The notes beneath the pieces were generated by a model, which did not search any database, was not told the origin of the DNA, and worked only from the letters and a program-made list of their open reading frames with translations. From the NCBI GenBank assembly GCA_937892115.1, contig CALAUI010000013.1, positions 20,641 through 84,640 of the forward strand: a stretch of DNA of 64,000 nucleotides, written 5' to 3'. Each line of letters starts with the position of its first letter. The first letter of the stretch is position 1. Of the stretch, positions 9,309 through 16,798 are shown piece by piece. Position numbers and translations under genes: made by a program. This stretch comes from an uncultured Clostridia bacterium. Its GTDB lineage: Bacteria; Bacillota; Clostridia; Oscillospirales; Acutalibacteraceae.

Positions 9309-9325
9309 GTTATTTAAGATAAGAA

Positions 9326-9937
9326 TTAAAGACCGAATGCGTTCTTAATCTTCGCAAAAAGCTTAAGGAAGAAGATAACGAAAGCGTTCTTCTCTGTCTT
9401 TACAACATTGTCGCTGTCGGTTGTTGCTCCCAGAGCGTATACCTTTGCGGAAACATCACAGTCCTTACCATAGAAGCTGAATTTGTAATATGCAGTATAA
9501 TCGGTAATTTCAAAGGTCTGTGAGTAAACGTAAGAATCGCTTGAAAGAACACCTGCTTTATCAAGTGCGGAAGCGAGAGCATCGTTTTCGCTTGCCCACT
9601 TGATACCTGCATTAGGCAACTTGATGCCGTTGCCTGCATAGCTGTAATTCTTGAGTGCGCCGATAGCATCAATCGTAATCGTATAATTTGTGCCGTTTGC
9701 TCTGAAGGTCATATTGTAGTCATAAGCTTTTACGCTTACTACAAGAACCTGAACAAGGGTGGTTTCTATGGTAGTGCACTTATAGTTTGAAAGCTTGTCA
9801 ACCGTCGTACCTACGTATTCTGCTGCCTTCTGCTTTGCTTCTTCCTCGGTTATTGCAACCGAAATTGCGGAAGCACAGATTGTAAACATTGAAATTACGG
9901 TAAGAATTGCGAGAACAAGTGATATTACTTTTTTCAT
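9326..9937 (-). CDS. secreted PepSY-like protein with amphipathic C-terminal tail
   Basis: A 203-residue secreted protein. The signal peptide (MKKVISLVLAILTVISMF..., cleaved near CASA) is followed by two weak PepSY-like units: ITEEEAKQKAAEYVG at about 28-42 leading into a strand region, and SENDALASALDKAGV at about 115-130 leading into another. PepSY modules are small extracytoplasmic domains thought to inhibit or chaperone proteases or to bind other envelope proteins. The C-terminus FVIFFLKLFAKIKNAFGL is an aromatic amphipathic helix shared in style with other secreted proteins nearby. The AAGGAGG ribosome site is strong. The domain call is by pattern only; the precise function is unknown. 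Confidence 0.7.
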   Translation of the reverse strand: MKKVISLVLAILTVISMFTICASAISVAITEEEAKQKAAEYVGTTVDKLSNYKCTTIETTLVQVLVVSVKAYDYNMTFRANGTNYTITIDAIGALKNYSYAGNGIKLPNAGIKWASENDALASALDKAGVLSSDSYVYSQTFEITDYTAYYKFSFYGKDCDVSAKVYALGATTDSDNVVKTEKNAFVIFFLKLFAKIKNAFGL

Positions 9938-10025
9938 AACTATATCCTCCTTTTATTTTTGACATTATATCAGTTTTCGGAAATTTAGTCAATATTTCGG
10001 ATTTAGTCAATTTTGCCGTTTTGTC

Positions 10026-11441
10026 TTATGCCGGTACAACCGTTCTCTTAATCACGTCATACTTAAAGAACTGCGGATACTGCTCAAAGGTATCTACGGT
10101 TGCCTGACCGTCATAGTAAAGCAGATCCTTTGCCATGGTATTGAGATAATCGCTCTTGTACAGATGATTGCAATCCTTGAAATACCAGGTCTGGTCTCTG
10201 AATTTCGCGGTTGAGCCGTCGCATTTGCCGTCGGGAGAAACGTATTCACCTTCGTCAAACTTTGAGGTGTCAATATAGTTTTTGAATTCTGCGCCGAAAG
10301 ACGTATCCTTTGAGTTGAGGACACCGTCACTCATCGTGTTCCAATCCGCAACGATGGGAATACCGGGAAGGTCGTAGAAGCAGAATACATAGAGATTGCA
10401 GTTTTCGTTGATGTTATCAAGAATCGCCTCTCTTTTGCTTCTGACCTCGTCCGTATATCTGTTTACCGCTTCAAAGAAAGCTTTATACTCATTTTCAACG
10501 TCAAAGCCGAAATTGTCACGGCAGTAGGAAATGCCGTCCTCAACCGAATCGTCGGGTACCATAGCCCAGACGTTCAGCCAGTTACCGAGAATGGGAAACG
10601 CAAATTTACCGAAGAAAGCATCGTGAGCATCGGTAAGAAGCTTATTGAGAAAACGGGTGACAAGATTGAGCAGATTGAGCTTTGATGCGAACTTAACGAG
10701 GAAGGAAACAAGATTTGACTTTTCGTTATTTTCAAGAATATTGATAAGATATTCCTCAAGTCCCTCGCCGTTAATGAGCATTCTGCCCTCAATCAGCTCT
10801 GCCGCAAAACCCGCACCGTAGACCGCGGAAGCGGAAAAGCAGCAGGAACGTACCTTTTCGGTACCGTAAACGGATAAATAAGTCAGCAGAATCGTACCGC
10901 CGTTTGAATGGCATTCTATCACTACCTGACCGAAGCCGAGGTCGTCACAAAGGTAATTGATGAAATCGTTGAGGTCAGCCGCTGACTCAAACGGATCAAC
11001 ACGCCAGTCATAGGCATACTCAATGGTGGGATTTTCCTTTATTTCATCTGCCGTGGGACGGGGCTGATATGCACCGCTGGTTTCAATGATGGGTTTACCC
11101 TCGCTGTCACACATGAGAGGATTGAAAATCTTATTCACGTTCTTTACCAGATTTTCCATCATTTTAGCGCTGTTGCGGTTAAACATATAACCGAAAAGTC
11201 CGGGAAGAAGACCGAATACGGCAGAAGCAATCTGTTTGCCGTCGGGCGGCCAGAGCTTACCGCTGTCGGGATTTGTTTTATCTTCGTAAATCGGGCAGCA
11301 CATAAATCCGCGGATGTTGATATGCGGCAGGATTTCCGCGCCGACCGTTTCTGCGGTTTCGCCCTCCTCGGCATAAACAAGAACAGCCATTGAGGAGAAA
11401 GCCATAAGGACTGTCAATAATATTGCGACTACTTTTTTCAT
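10026..11441 (-). CDS. secreted alpha/beta hydrolase, LCAT/lipase-like
   Basis: A 471-residue secreted protein with signal peptide MKKVVAILLTVLMAF... cleaved near VYAEE. The fold resembles lecithin:cholesterol acyltransferase-like lipases: a proline- and cysteine-containing N-terminal region (IRGFMCCPIYED), then the nucleophile elbow VIECHSNGGT (about residue 180) and a candidate catalytic histidine in KDCNHLYKSD near residue 430. The first glycine of the usual G-x-S-x-G is cysteine. A helical lid-like insertion covers about residues 205-330. The AAGGGGG ribosome site fixes the start. A lipid or acyl-ester substrate is inferred from fold similarity only. It is convergent with nothing and precedes the PepSY gene on the same strand with 88 bases between. 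Confidence 0.65.
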   Translation of the reverse strand: MKKVVAILLTVLMAFSSMAVLVYAEEGETAETVGAEILPHINIRGFMCCPIYEDKTNPDSGKLWPPDGKQIASAVFGLLPGLFGYMFNRNSAKMMENLVKNVNKIFNPLMCDSEGKPIIETSGAYQPRPTADEIKENPTIEYAYDWRVDPFESAADLNDFINYLCDDLGFGQVVIECHSNGGTILLTYLSVYGTEKVRSCCFSASAVYGAGFAAELIEGRMLINGEGLEEYLINILENNEKSNLVSFLVKFASKLNLLNLVTRFLNKLLTDAHDAFFGKFAFPILGNWLNVWAMVPDDSVEDGISYCRDNFGFDVENEYKAFFEAVNRYTDEVRSKREAILDNINENCNLYVFCFYDLPGIPIVADWNTMSDGVLNSKDTSFGAEFKNYIDTSKFDEGEYVSPDGKCDGSTAKFRDQTWYFKDCNHLYKSDYLNTMAKDLLYYDGQATVDTFEQYPQFFKYDVIKRTVVPA

Positions 11442-11566
11442 AATTATTCCCCCTTTGAACAGAACGGCAATATTTTACCACAGAAAAATCATCGTTGCAA
11501 TATACCAAATCTATTGTTTTATCCCATTTTATATGATAATATGAAAAAAAGGCAGGGATAATCGGT

Positions 11567-12979
11567 ATGAATTACGTTTTCAGGAGAAAATTTGCATTGA
11601 ATCTTTCAAAACGGCTGAGAATACCGCTGGGCGAAATGTCGTTTGTAAATGATTTTACCGTTACGGACAGAGGCAATCTTTATCCCCTCGTTACGGACTG
11701 CGGTGCAGAGGAAAGCATTGCAGAGGGGATTTACTCCGTAAAAGGAAAACTCAGAAGACTTATCGGCGAGCACCGTTTTTATCACGAATATTACATTTCT
11801 CTGCTTTCCCTTGAAGGAAGCGCAGGTATTTCGGTTGCGGATAAGGAAGGCAATTTCACGGATATATACGCCGTAAAAAGTGAAGACGGATATGCCGTTC
11901 ATTACACGTGTGCAGAAGCGGCTGAAAAAATCAGAGATATACCGCTTGATGCAGAGGGCGTTTCCTTTTCTTTCAGAACGGGTGCTGTTGACATATTTTA
12001 CAGAAAGAACGGCAATATGATTCTGAGTGAATCCGCCGCAATTCCGTCAATGAACGGCGTGAATCAATATCCCTTCGGGTATAAAGCCCTGCTTTTTGTT
12101 GACGGAAAGCTGAAAACGGACAAAATCGAGGTTTATCTTGATAACGGCATTGCCCTTGCCGATATGCGTCCCGTAAGATATGAGGACGGCTCGTTGATAT
12201 ATGAAAGCGGCAGGGTATTTTTTACCATGTCGTCACGGCTGGGCAAGGGGGGATATCAATCCGTTATTTCATGGCTTCCCGGCACCTGCGATTTCCGTCT
12301 TGAAGGCATGATACTCTTTGACTGCGGCGACGGATACATTTCCGCAGACGTGGCTTCAAGCGTCATATTCAACAGAAAGACAAATGAATATTATATCTGG
12401 ATGTGCTGTTTTTCACACGGTCATATATGCGGTTACGGCAAAACCGGCTGTGATATAAAGCACGGTATAAGCATAATTGACATTACTCCGATGAAAGAAG
12501 CGGAAACGGATGATGAGAAAGCTTTTTCCGGCTTTGAGGGAGACGAAGACCCGGACTTTTATTATGATGAAGAAAACGGTCGCTGGCTGCTGACCGTCTG
12601 CCGTCTGCGTAAAAAAGAAAACGGCAGGTCATATTCCTATGTGAGATTTGAATCGGATGACCCATTTGATAATTACAGATATCTTGATGCCACAAACGAC
12701 TTCGGCGAAACCGGAGGCACTACGGTAAAAATCGGAGACAAGCGTTACTTCATCTGCGGGGCGGAAAAGGAATACAGAATCTACGATGCAGATAATCTGA
12801 AGCTGATTGAAAAGGCGGAATTTGACTATCCCGACGGCGGCTTCAGGGGCTGGGGAACGGTCGTTCCCGTTACCTGCGGCAACAGAAAAAAGCTTTACTG
12901 GGTAACCTTTGACAGAGTTCTCGGCAGCAGCTTCAACTGGAGCTACGGCAATCTTTACGTGTATGAGGCGGACGAATAA
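11567..12979 (+). CDS. putative beta-propeller carbohydrate-active protein, unknown family
   Basis: A 470-residue protein without a signal peptide. The N-terminal half is beta-rich; the C-terminal half (about 190-470) has strand-turn repeats typical of five-bladed GH32/43/117-like propellers, including ADMRPVRYEDG, VIFNRKTNEYYIWM, GDEDPDFYYDEENGRWLLT and GGFRGWGTVVPV. The acidic EDPDFYYDE segment resembles the substrate-site blade edge of such hydrolases. I do not recognise a named family. The stop codon directly abuts the ATG of the membrane-protein gene at 12980, so the two are translationally coupled and probably work together. Two phosphoesterase genes follow in the same operon. Confidence 0.6.
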   Translation: MNYVFRRKFALNLSKRLRIPLGEMSFVNDFTVTDRGNLYPLVTDCGAEESIAEGIYSVKGKLRRLIGEHRFYHEYYISLLSLEGSAGISVADKEGNFTDIYAVKSEDGYAVHYTCAEAAEKIRDIPLDAEGVSFSFRTGAVDIFYRKNGNMILSESAAIPSMNGVNQYPFGYKALLFVDGKLKTDKIEVYLDNGIALADMRPVRYEDGSLIYESGRVFFTMSSRLGKGGYQSVISWLPGTCDFRLEGMILFDCGDGYISADVASSVIFNRKTNEYYIWMCCFSHGHICGYGKTGCDIKHGISIIDITPMKEAETDDEKAFSGFEGDEDPDFYYDEENGRWLLTVCRLRKKENGRSYSYVRFESDDPFDNYRYLDATNDFGETGGTTVKIGDKRYFICGAEKEYRIYDADNLKLIEKAEFDYPDGGFRGWGTVVPVTCGNRKKLYWVTFDRVLGSSFNWSYGNLYVYEADE

Positions 12980-14311
12980 ATGAGCAATTTACTTATAATT
13001 CTGATAATCGGCGTTGCCGTCAGCTACGGCTGGGGTATGCGCGGTGCTCTTCTCGGCGGAGAAAGAGGCGCGGTGCTTCCCGGTGCTCTGCTGGGTATGT
13101 TCACGGCCTTGCTCTCGGGAAACGAAATAATAGCTGAAAATTTTTGGATTTTTGCCGCCGCAGGTGCTTCGGCAATGGCGTTCGGCGGTACCGAGCCATA
13201 CGGTCAGACTCTCGGTTTCATTCTTCACAGAGGCAGAGAGGATTATGCACCCTGCAAGGGATACGTCGGTACACTTATCAAGGGCTCTCTGTGGCAGGGA
13301 ATCTGCGGAGTTATCCTCGGTATGACCTACTCTGCGGTCAGCGGAAATTATTACAGCGGTACCGATATAATCATCGTACTTGCACTTATTCCCTTCGTTT
13401 CCGCTCTGGGCGTTCGGATATTCAACAAGCCCTACGATAAGCAGGAGGGAAAATATCCCAGAATCAACTTTTCCATTGACAGACGCGAGGAATGGGGCGG
13501 CAACGTACTGAATCTTGCAATGCTCCTTATCTTTACGCTTATCCGCAAGGATTATTACGCCTTCTTTTTCGGCATTACGGGAATCATAGGCGGAGCGGGC
13601 TTCCCCATCGGAATGGTGCTTTACGATTTTGTAAACCATCCCATGAAAAACGGAAAATATATCACGGGCAAATTCAGAAAATATGTTGACGGCTGGAAAA
13701 TAATGGAATTTTCCTTCGGTGCTTTTGCCGGAATCTGCTTTGCGGTTTATTTCGTACTGACAAAGGACAGTATGCTCCTTCCCCGTATCAGCGGTGTAAG
13801 TGAGGGCTCACCTCTTATATCAAGCCCCCTCACCCCCTATGCCGACGTTCTTTCTTACATCGCCCTTGCACTCGTTCCGATTGTCAAGGCCGTTCATCTT
13901 TTTGAGGACAGAATCGATGACCATATCATAGACATTATTGAGCGCCCCGTGCTTTACGTCATTCCGATGATTCTCGCACTCTCGGGATGTGAACTGAGCG
14001 CAAAGCTTACCGCCTTTGCTCTTATTGTTTTCTTTGCAGGCGAAAAGACGGTATTTGAAAGATGCAGGAAACAGAAAAAGTCATTCAGGATTACACTCGG
14101 AATCATATACGGCGTATGTACCCTTGCGGCAATTCTGCTCTGCATATTCACGGATATTCCTCCCGTTGCATTCATACTTATATACACGGTTTATTATATC
14201 ATCTCCGATGCGATTCCCTTTGACAGATTCAAGGGAAGCAACATAACCGTCAATGCCTTCTTTGTAATTCAGACCGCGTTTCTGATTTTATTCACACTGA
14301 AAATTACCTGA
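12980..14311 (+). CDS. conserved polytopic membrane protein, unknown function
   Basis: A 443-residue protein with about 11-12 predicted membrane segments. The N-terminus has a striking glycine-rich motif, YGWGMRGALLGGERGA followed by LPGALLG, and FGGTEPYGQT shortly after. The charged, conserved G-x-R-G and G-G-E-R-G-A in an otherwise hydrophobic stretch suggest a transport or catalytic site. I recall similar hypothetical proteins in Bacteroidetes and Planctomycetes, usually near carbohydrate genes, but cannot name the family. Its ATG follows the propeller gene's stop with no gap. Its own stop is 5 bases before the nominal phosphoesterase start. Possible roles are export or import of a glycan or of a lipid-linked sugar; this is inference. 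Confidence 0.7.
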   Translation: MSNLLIILIIGVAVSYGWGMRGALLGGERGAVLPGALLGMFTALLSGNEIIAENFWIFAAAGASAMAFGGTEPYGQTLGFILHRGREDYAPCKGYVGTLIKGSLWQGICGVILGMTYSAVSGNYYSGTDIIIVLALIPFVSALGVRIFNKPYDKQEGKYPRINFSIDRREEWGGNVLNLAMLLIFTLIRKDYYAFFFGITGIIGGAGFPIGMVLYDFVNHPMKNGKYITGKFRKYVDGWKIMEFSFGAFAGICFAVYFVLTKDSMLLPRISGVSEGSPLISSPLTPYADVLSYIALALVPIVKAVHLFEDRIDDHIIDIIERPVLYVIPMILALSGCELSAKLTAFALIVFFAGEKTVFERCRKQKKSFRITLGIIYGVCTLAAILLCIFTDIPPVAFILIYTVYYIISDAIPFDRFKGSNITVNAFFVIQTAFLILFTLKIT

Positions 14312-14316
14312 ACGGG

Positions 14317-15153
14317 GTGGTTGTCATTAACAGAATATATAATGAATTCAATCTCGGTGCTTCATCTCCCTTTACGATAATACACGTTTCCGACGTTCAT
14401 CTTACGGAAACCGACGAAAGCGACAGCCTGAAAATAAAGGCACTTGCGGCGGCGAGGCGGCTGAAATACACCTTCTCCGAAACGGTGCTTGACGGTATCC
14501 GTGAAGTAATCTCCGATACCGAGGGCTTATTGCTGATAACAGGAGATATGATGGATTTCAATTCATCGGGAAACTTTGAAAAAATCCGCAGATTTACCGA
14601 TGAAAACCAATGTCTTTTTGTCGCCGGAAATCATGATTTCCGTCCCTTCGGCGGAATGGAATACGACGTACCCGAATACAGAGAAAAGAATCTGCCGAAG
14701 GTACAGCAGATGTTCGGCAACGATATCAGATTCTTTTCAAAAATCGTCAACGGAATAAATATTGTGGGCATTGACAACTGCTATTACCGATTTGAAAAGC
14801 GGCAATTTGAAATGCTTAAGGAAGAAGTCGCAAAGGGATTCCCCGTAATTCTCACCATGCACGTTCCTTTCTATACAGAAGAAACCTATGACCTTGTGGT
14901 AAGAGGCAAGAGAAAACACGCAAGTCAGGTATGCGTACCCGAGGAAAAAATGACCGAATATCCCGAGGAGAGATATATTCAGCAAAAGGAAGACAAAATC
15001 ACAAGGCAGGTATTTGATTACGTGCTGAATGAAAAGGCAATCAAGCTTCTTATTTGCGGTCACATTCATAAGGACTGCGAGTCCGTCCTTCCCGACGGAA
15101 CGCCACAGCTCGTTACAAACGTGAATACGGCAAGAATAATCACAATCAGATAA
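14317..15153 (+). CDS. cytoplasmic calcineurin-like metallophosphoesterase
   Basis: A 278-residue phosphoesterase with the complete motif set: HVSDVHL (D-x-H), GDMMDF, GNHDFRP, TMHVPF and CGHIHKD, so a working dimetal site is expected. There is no signal peptide. The start is unusual. The GTG at 14317 lies inside the sequence AACGGGGTGG, which itself looks like the ribosome site (compare the same AACGGGGTG ahead of the GH3 gene). An in-frame ATT at 14326, 5 bases after that site, may be the true start; no ATG fits. The gene follows the membrane-protein gene and precedes a secreted phosphoesterase by 24 bases. Confidence 0.85.
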   Translation: MVVINRIYNEFNLGASSPFTIIHVSDVHLTETDESDSLKIKALAAARRLKYTFSETVLDGIREVISDTEGLLLITGDMMDFNSSGNFEKIRRFTDENQCLFVAGNHDFRPFGGMEYDVPEYREKNLPKVQQMFGNDIRFFSKIVNGINIVGIDNCYYRFEKRQFEMLKEEVAKGFPVILTMHVPFYTEETYDLVVRGKRKHASQVCVPEEKMTEYPEERYIQQKEDKITRQVFDYVLNEKAIKLLICGHIHKDCESVLPDGTPQLVTNVNTARIITIR

Positions 15154-15177
15154 ATTTCGCCCGAAGGAGAGATAAAA

Positions 15178-16437
15178 ATGAAAACAAGCCGCAGAATATT
15201 ATCCGTCATACTTGCTTTACTTATGCTTTTCGGCACGTTCGGTTTTACTTCGTTTGCAAAAGACGAAAAGAATGAACTGAAATTTGACGAAAACGGTAAT
15301 TTCAGAATCATGCATATTGCCGATACCCATTACACGGATTTCCCATTTGAGGAATCAATCGCATTCATTGAAAAGGCACTTGACGACTATAATCCCGACC
15401 TGGTCATTTTCGGCGGTGACAATATAAAGGGATGGTTTGACACCTCTATGCAGCTGGGTGTAAAAGCCGCCATAGACAAGCTTGTTGCACCGGTTGCGGA
15501 AAGAAATATTCCGTTCTCATTCGTTTACGGCAATCATGATTGGGAGGCATATCTCTGCCCCAAATCCATGCAGACCGGATTTTACGGTGCTTACGAAAAC
15601 TGCATTATTCCCGACGGTTACAGCTCCATTACGGGAACGGGCTGCGGAAACATCACCGTAAAGGATTCGTCCGGCGAAAAGGATATATTCAACATCTGGC
15701 TCTTTGATTCGGGCACAAAAACAAAGATAAACGGCAGCACAGTCATTGAAGGAGTACCCGTTTCACAGATTAAAAGCTATACTGAGAAAAGCAATAAGCT
15801 GAAAAATGCTAACGGCGGCAGTCCCCTTCCCGCAATCGCTTTCCAGCATTTCGGTATTGAAAAGGTAACCTCACTTTTTGAGGAAAACGAAAACGGATAT
15901 GAATGTGCAGGCAAAAAATACGTACTGAAATCCGGCATCACCGATACGGTAAAGGACGGTATCACGGGCATTGAAAATACGAGACAGACGCTTCATCTCA
16001 ACAAATCCTGCGAAATCCCCGATTCGGACAACGGCGAATACGATGCCTTTGTCAGTCAGGGAGATGTATTCGGTCTGTTTTTCGGTCACACCCACACCAA
16101 CGATTTCTGCGGAATAACGGAGGATAACATTATCCTCGGTGCAACTCCCTCCGCAGGCGGATTCAATATTTCATCAAGATATACGGACGAAAACGGCAGC
16201 AAAGCGGAAGCAAGAGGTGTCAGAGTGATTGACATAAATGAAGAAGCGCTCAAAGGTACAGACCGCACCGAAGCTCTCTCAACGTTTTCTGTTTATTACA
16301 AGGATTACTTCACCGATTCAATTGAAAAATATCCAGAAAAATATAAAAAGCTTGATGAACACAGCTTCACGGAATGGATAAAAATCGAATTTGAATATCT
16401 GATTGCATATCTGAAATCTGTTTTTAAGCTTGTATAA
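15178..16437 (+). CDS. secreted metallophosphoesterase (purple-acid-phosphatase-like)
   Basis: A 419-residue secreted phosphoesterase. The signal peptide (MKTSRRILSVILALLMLF..., cleaved near SFA) is followed by HIADTHYTD, IFGGDNIKGW, YGNHDWEAY, AFQHFGIE and FFGHTHTND, giving all metal ligands. The C-terminus ends in WIKIEFEYLIAYLKSVFKLV, an amphipathic aromatic tail like those of other secreted proteins in this region. The AAGGAG ribosome site is strong. It closes the operon that begins with the propeller gene at 11567; a terminator follows directly. It probably releases phosphate from an extracellular phosphoester; a lipid or glycan phosphoester would fit the neighbours. Confidence 0.85.
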   Translation: MKTSRRILSVILALLMLFGTFGFTSFAKDEKNELKFDENGNFRIMHIADTHYTDFPFEESIAFIEKALDDYNPDLVIFGGDNIKGWFDTSMQLGVKAAIDKLVAPVAERNIPFSFVYGNHDWEAYLCPKSMQTGFYGAYENCIIPDGYSSITGTGCGNITVKDSSGEKDIFNIWLFDSGTKTKINGSTVIEGVPVSQIKSYTEKSNKLKNANGGSPLPAIAFQHFGIEKVTSLFEENENGYECAGKKYVLKSGITDTVKDGITGIENTRQTLHLNKSCEIPDSDNGEYDAFVSQGDVFGLFFGHTHTNDFCGITEDNIILGATPSAGGFNISSRYTDENGSKAEARGVRVIDINEEALKGTDRTEALSTFSVYYKDYFTDSIEKYPEKYKKLDEHSFTEWIKIEFEYLIAYLKSVFKLV

Positions 16438-16443
16438 CGAAAA

Positions 16444-16466
16444 CCCCACCGATTGGTGGGGCTTTT
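16444..16466 (+). terminator. Rho-independent terminator
   Basis: A 7-bp stem CCCCACC/GGTGGGG with a 4-base loop and CTTTTT tail begins 6 bases after the stop of the secreted phosphoesterase gene. Confidence 0.9.
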
Positions 16467-16477
16467 TCTATACTCTG

Positions 16478-16672
16478 TTACATTGCTGCCAGCTTTGCGT
16501 TTACCCTGAGCTGAACTGCGGTCATATAAGCGATTTCCTCGTTTGTAAGGCCTCCCTTATTCTCCTCATAGGCATCGCTCTTTTCCAACCAATCGGCGTA
16601 CTCGGCAATAACACTCAGATATTCAAGGGATGACGGATCGGGATTTTTCAAGTTACCGTCACTTATATTACT
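16478..16672 (-). pseudogene. remnant of a small helical (lipoprotein-like) protein C-terminus
   Basis: On the minus strand an open frame of 64 codons ends at 16478. It encodes an acidic, helical sequence (SLEYLSVIAEYADWLEKSD..., then LTNEEIAYMTAVQLRVNAKL) that resembles the C-terminal helices of a Clostridia lipoprotein family in which a Y-x-x-x-x-x-R-V/L-x-x-K-L motif closes the protein. There is no ATG or ribosome site and an in-frame stop lies just upstream. I read it as the left-over 3' end of a deleted gene. The alternative, an intact short protein starting at a TTG at 16651, has no supporting signal. Confidence 0.5.
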
Positions 16673-16696
16673 CTATATAGAAATATATTTATATGA

Positions 16697-16725
16697 TTGA
16701 CATTATTTTTTCATAATGCTAAAAT
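16697..16725 (+). promoter_or_regulatory. strong sigma-A promoter for the GLUG-repeat gene
   Basis: A perfect TTGACA and TAAAAT are separated by 17 bases in an AT-rich stretch, giving a leader of about 65 bases before the ATG at 16799. The rest of the 16438-16798 gap holds the terminator, the gene remnant and nothing else I can see. Confidence 0.8.
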
Positions 16726-16798
16726 GAGAAAGTAGCCATTGTTATTCCGGCTTCGTATATAGAGATGTAACAAATCCGTATCTGAAAGGATGATTATC

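Noticed and set aside
12989..13639. Minus-strand open frame of 216 codons opposite the membrane-protein gene
   Set aside because: No start signal, a low-complexity shadow composition, and it is opposite a clear membrane-protein frame.
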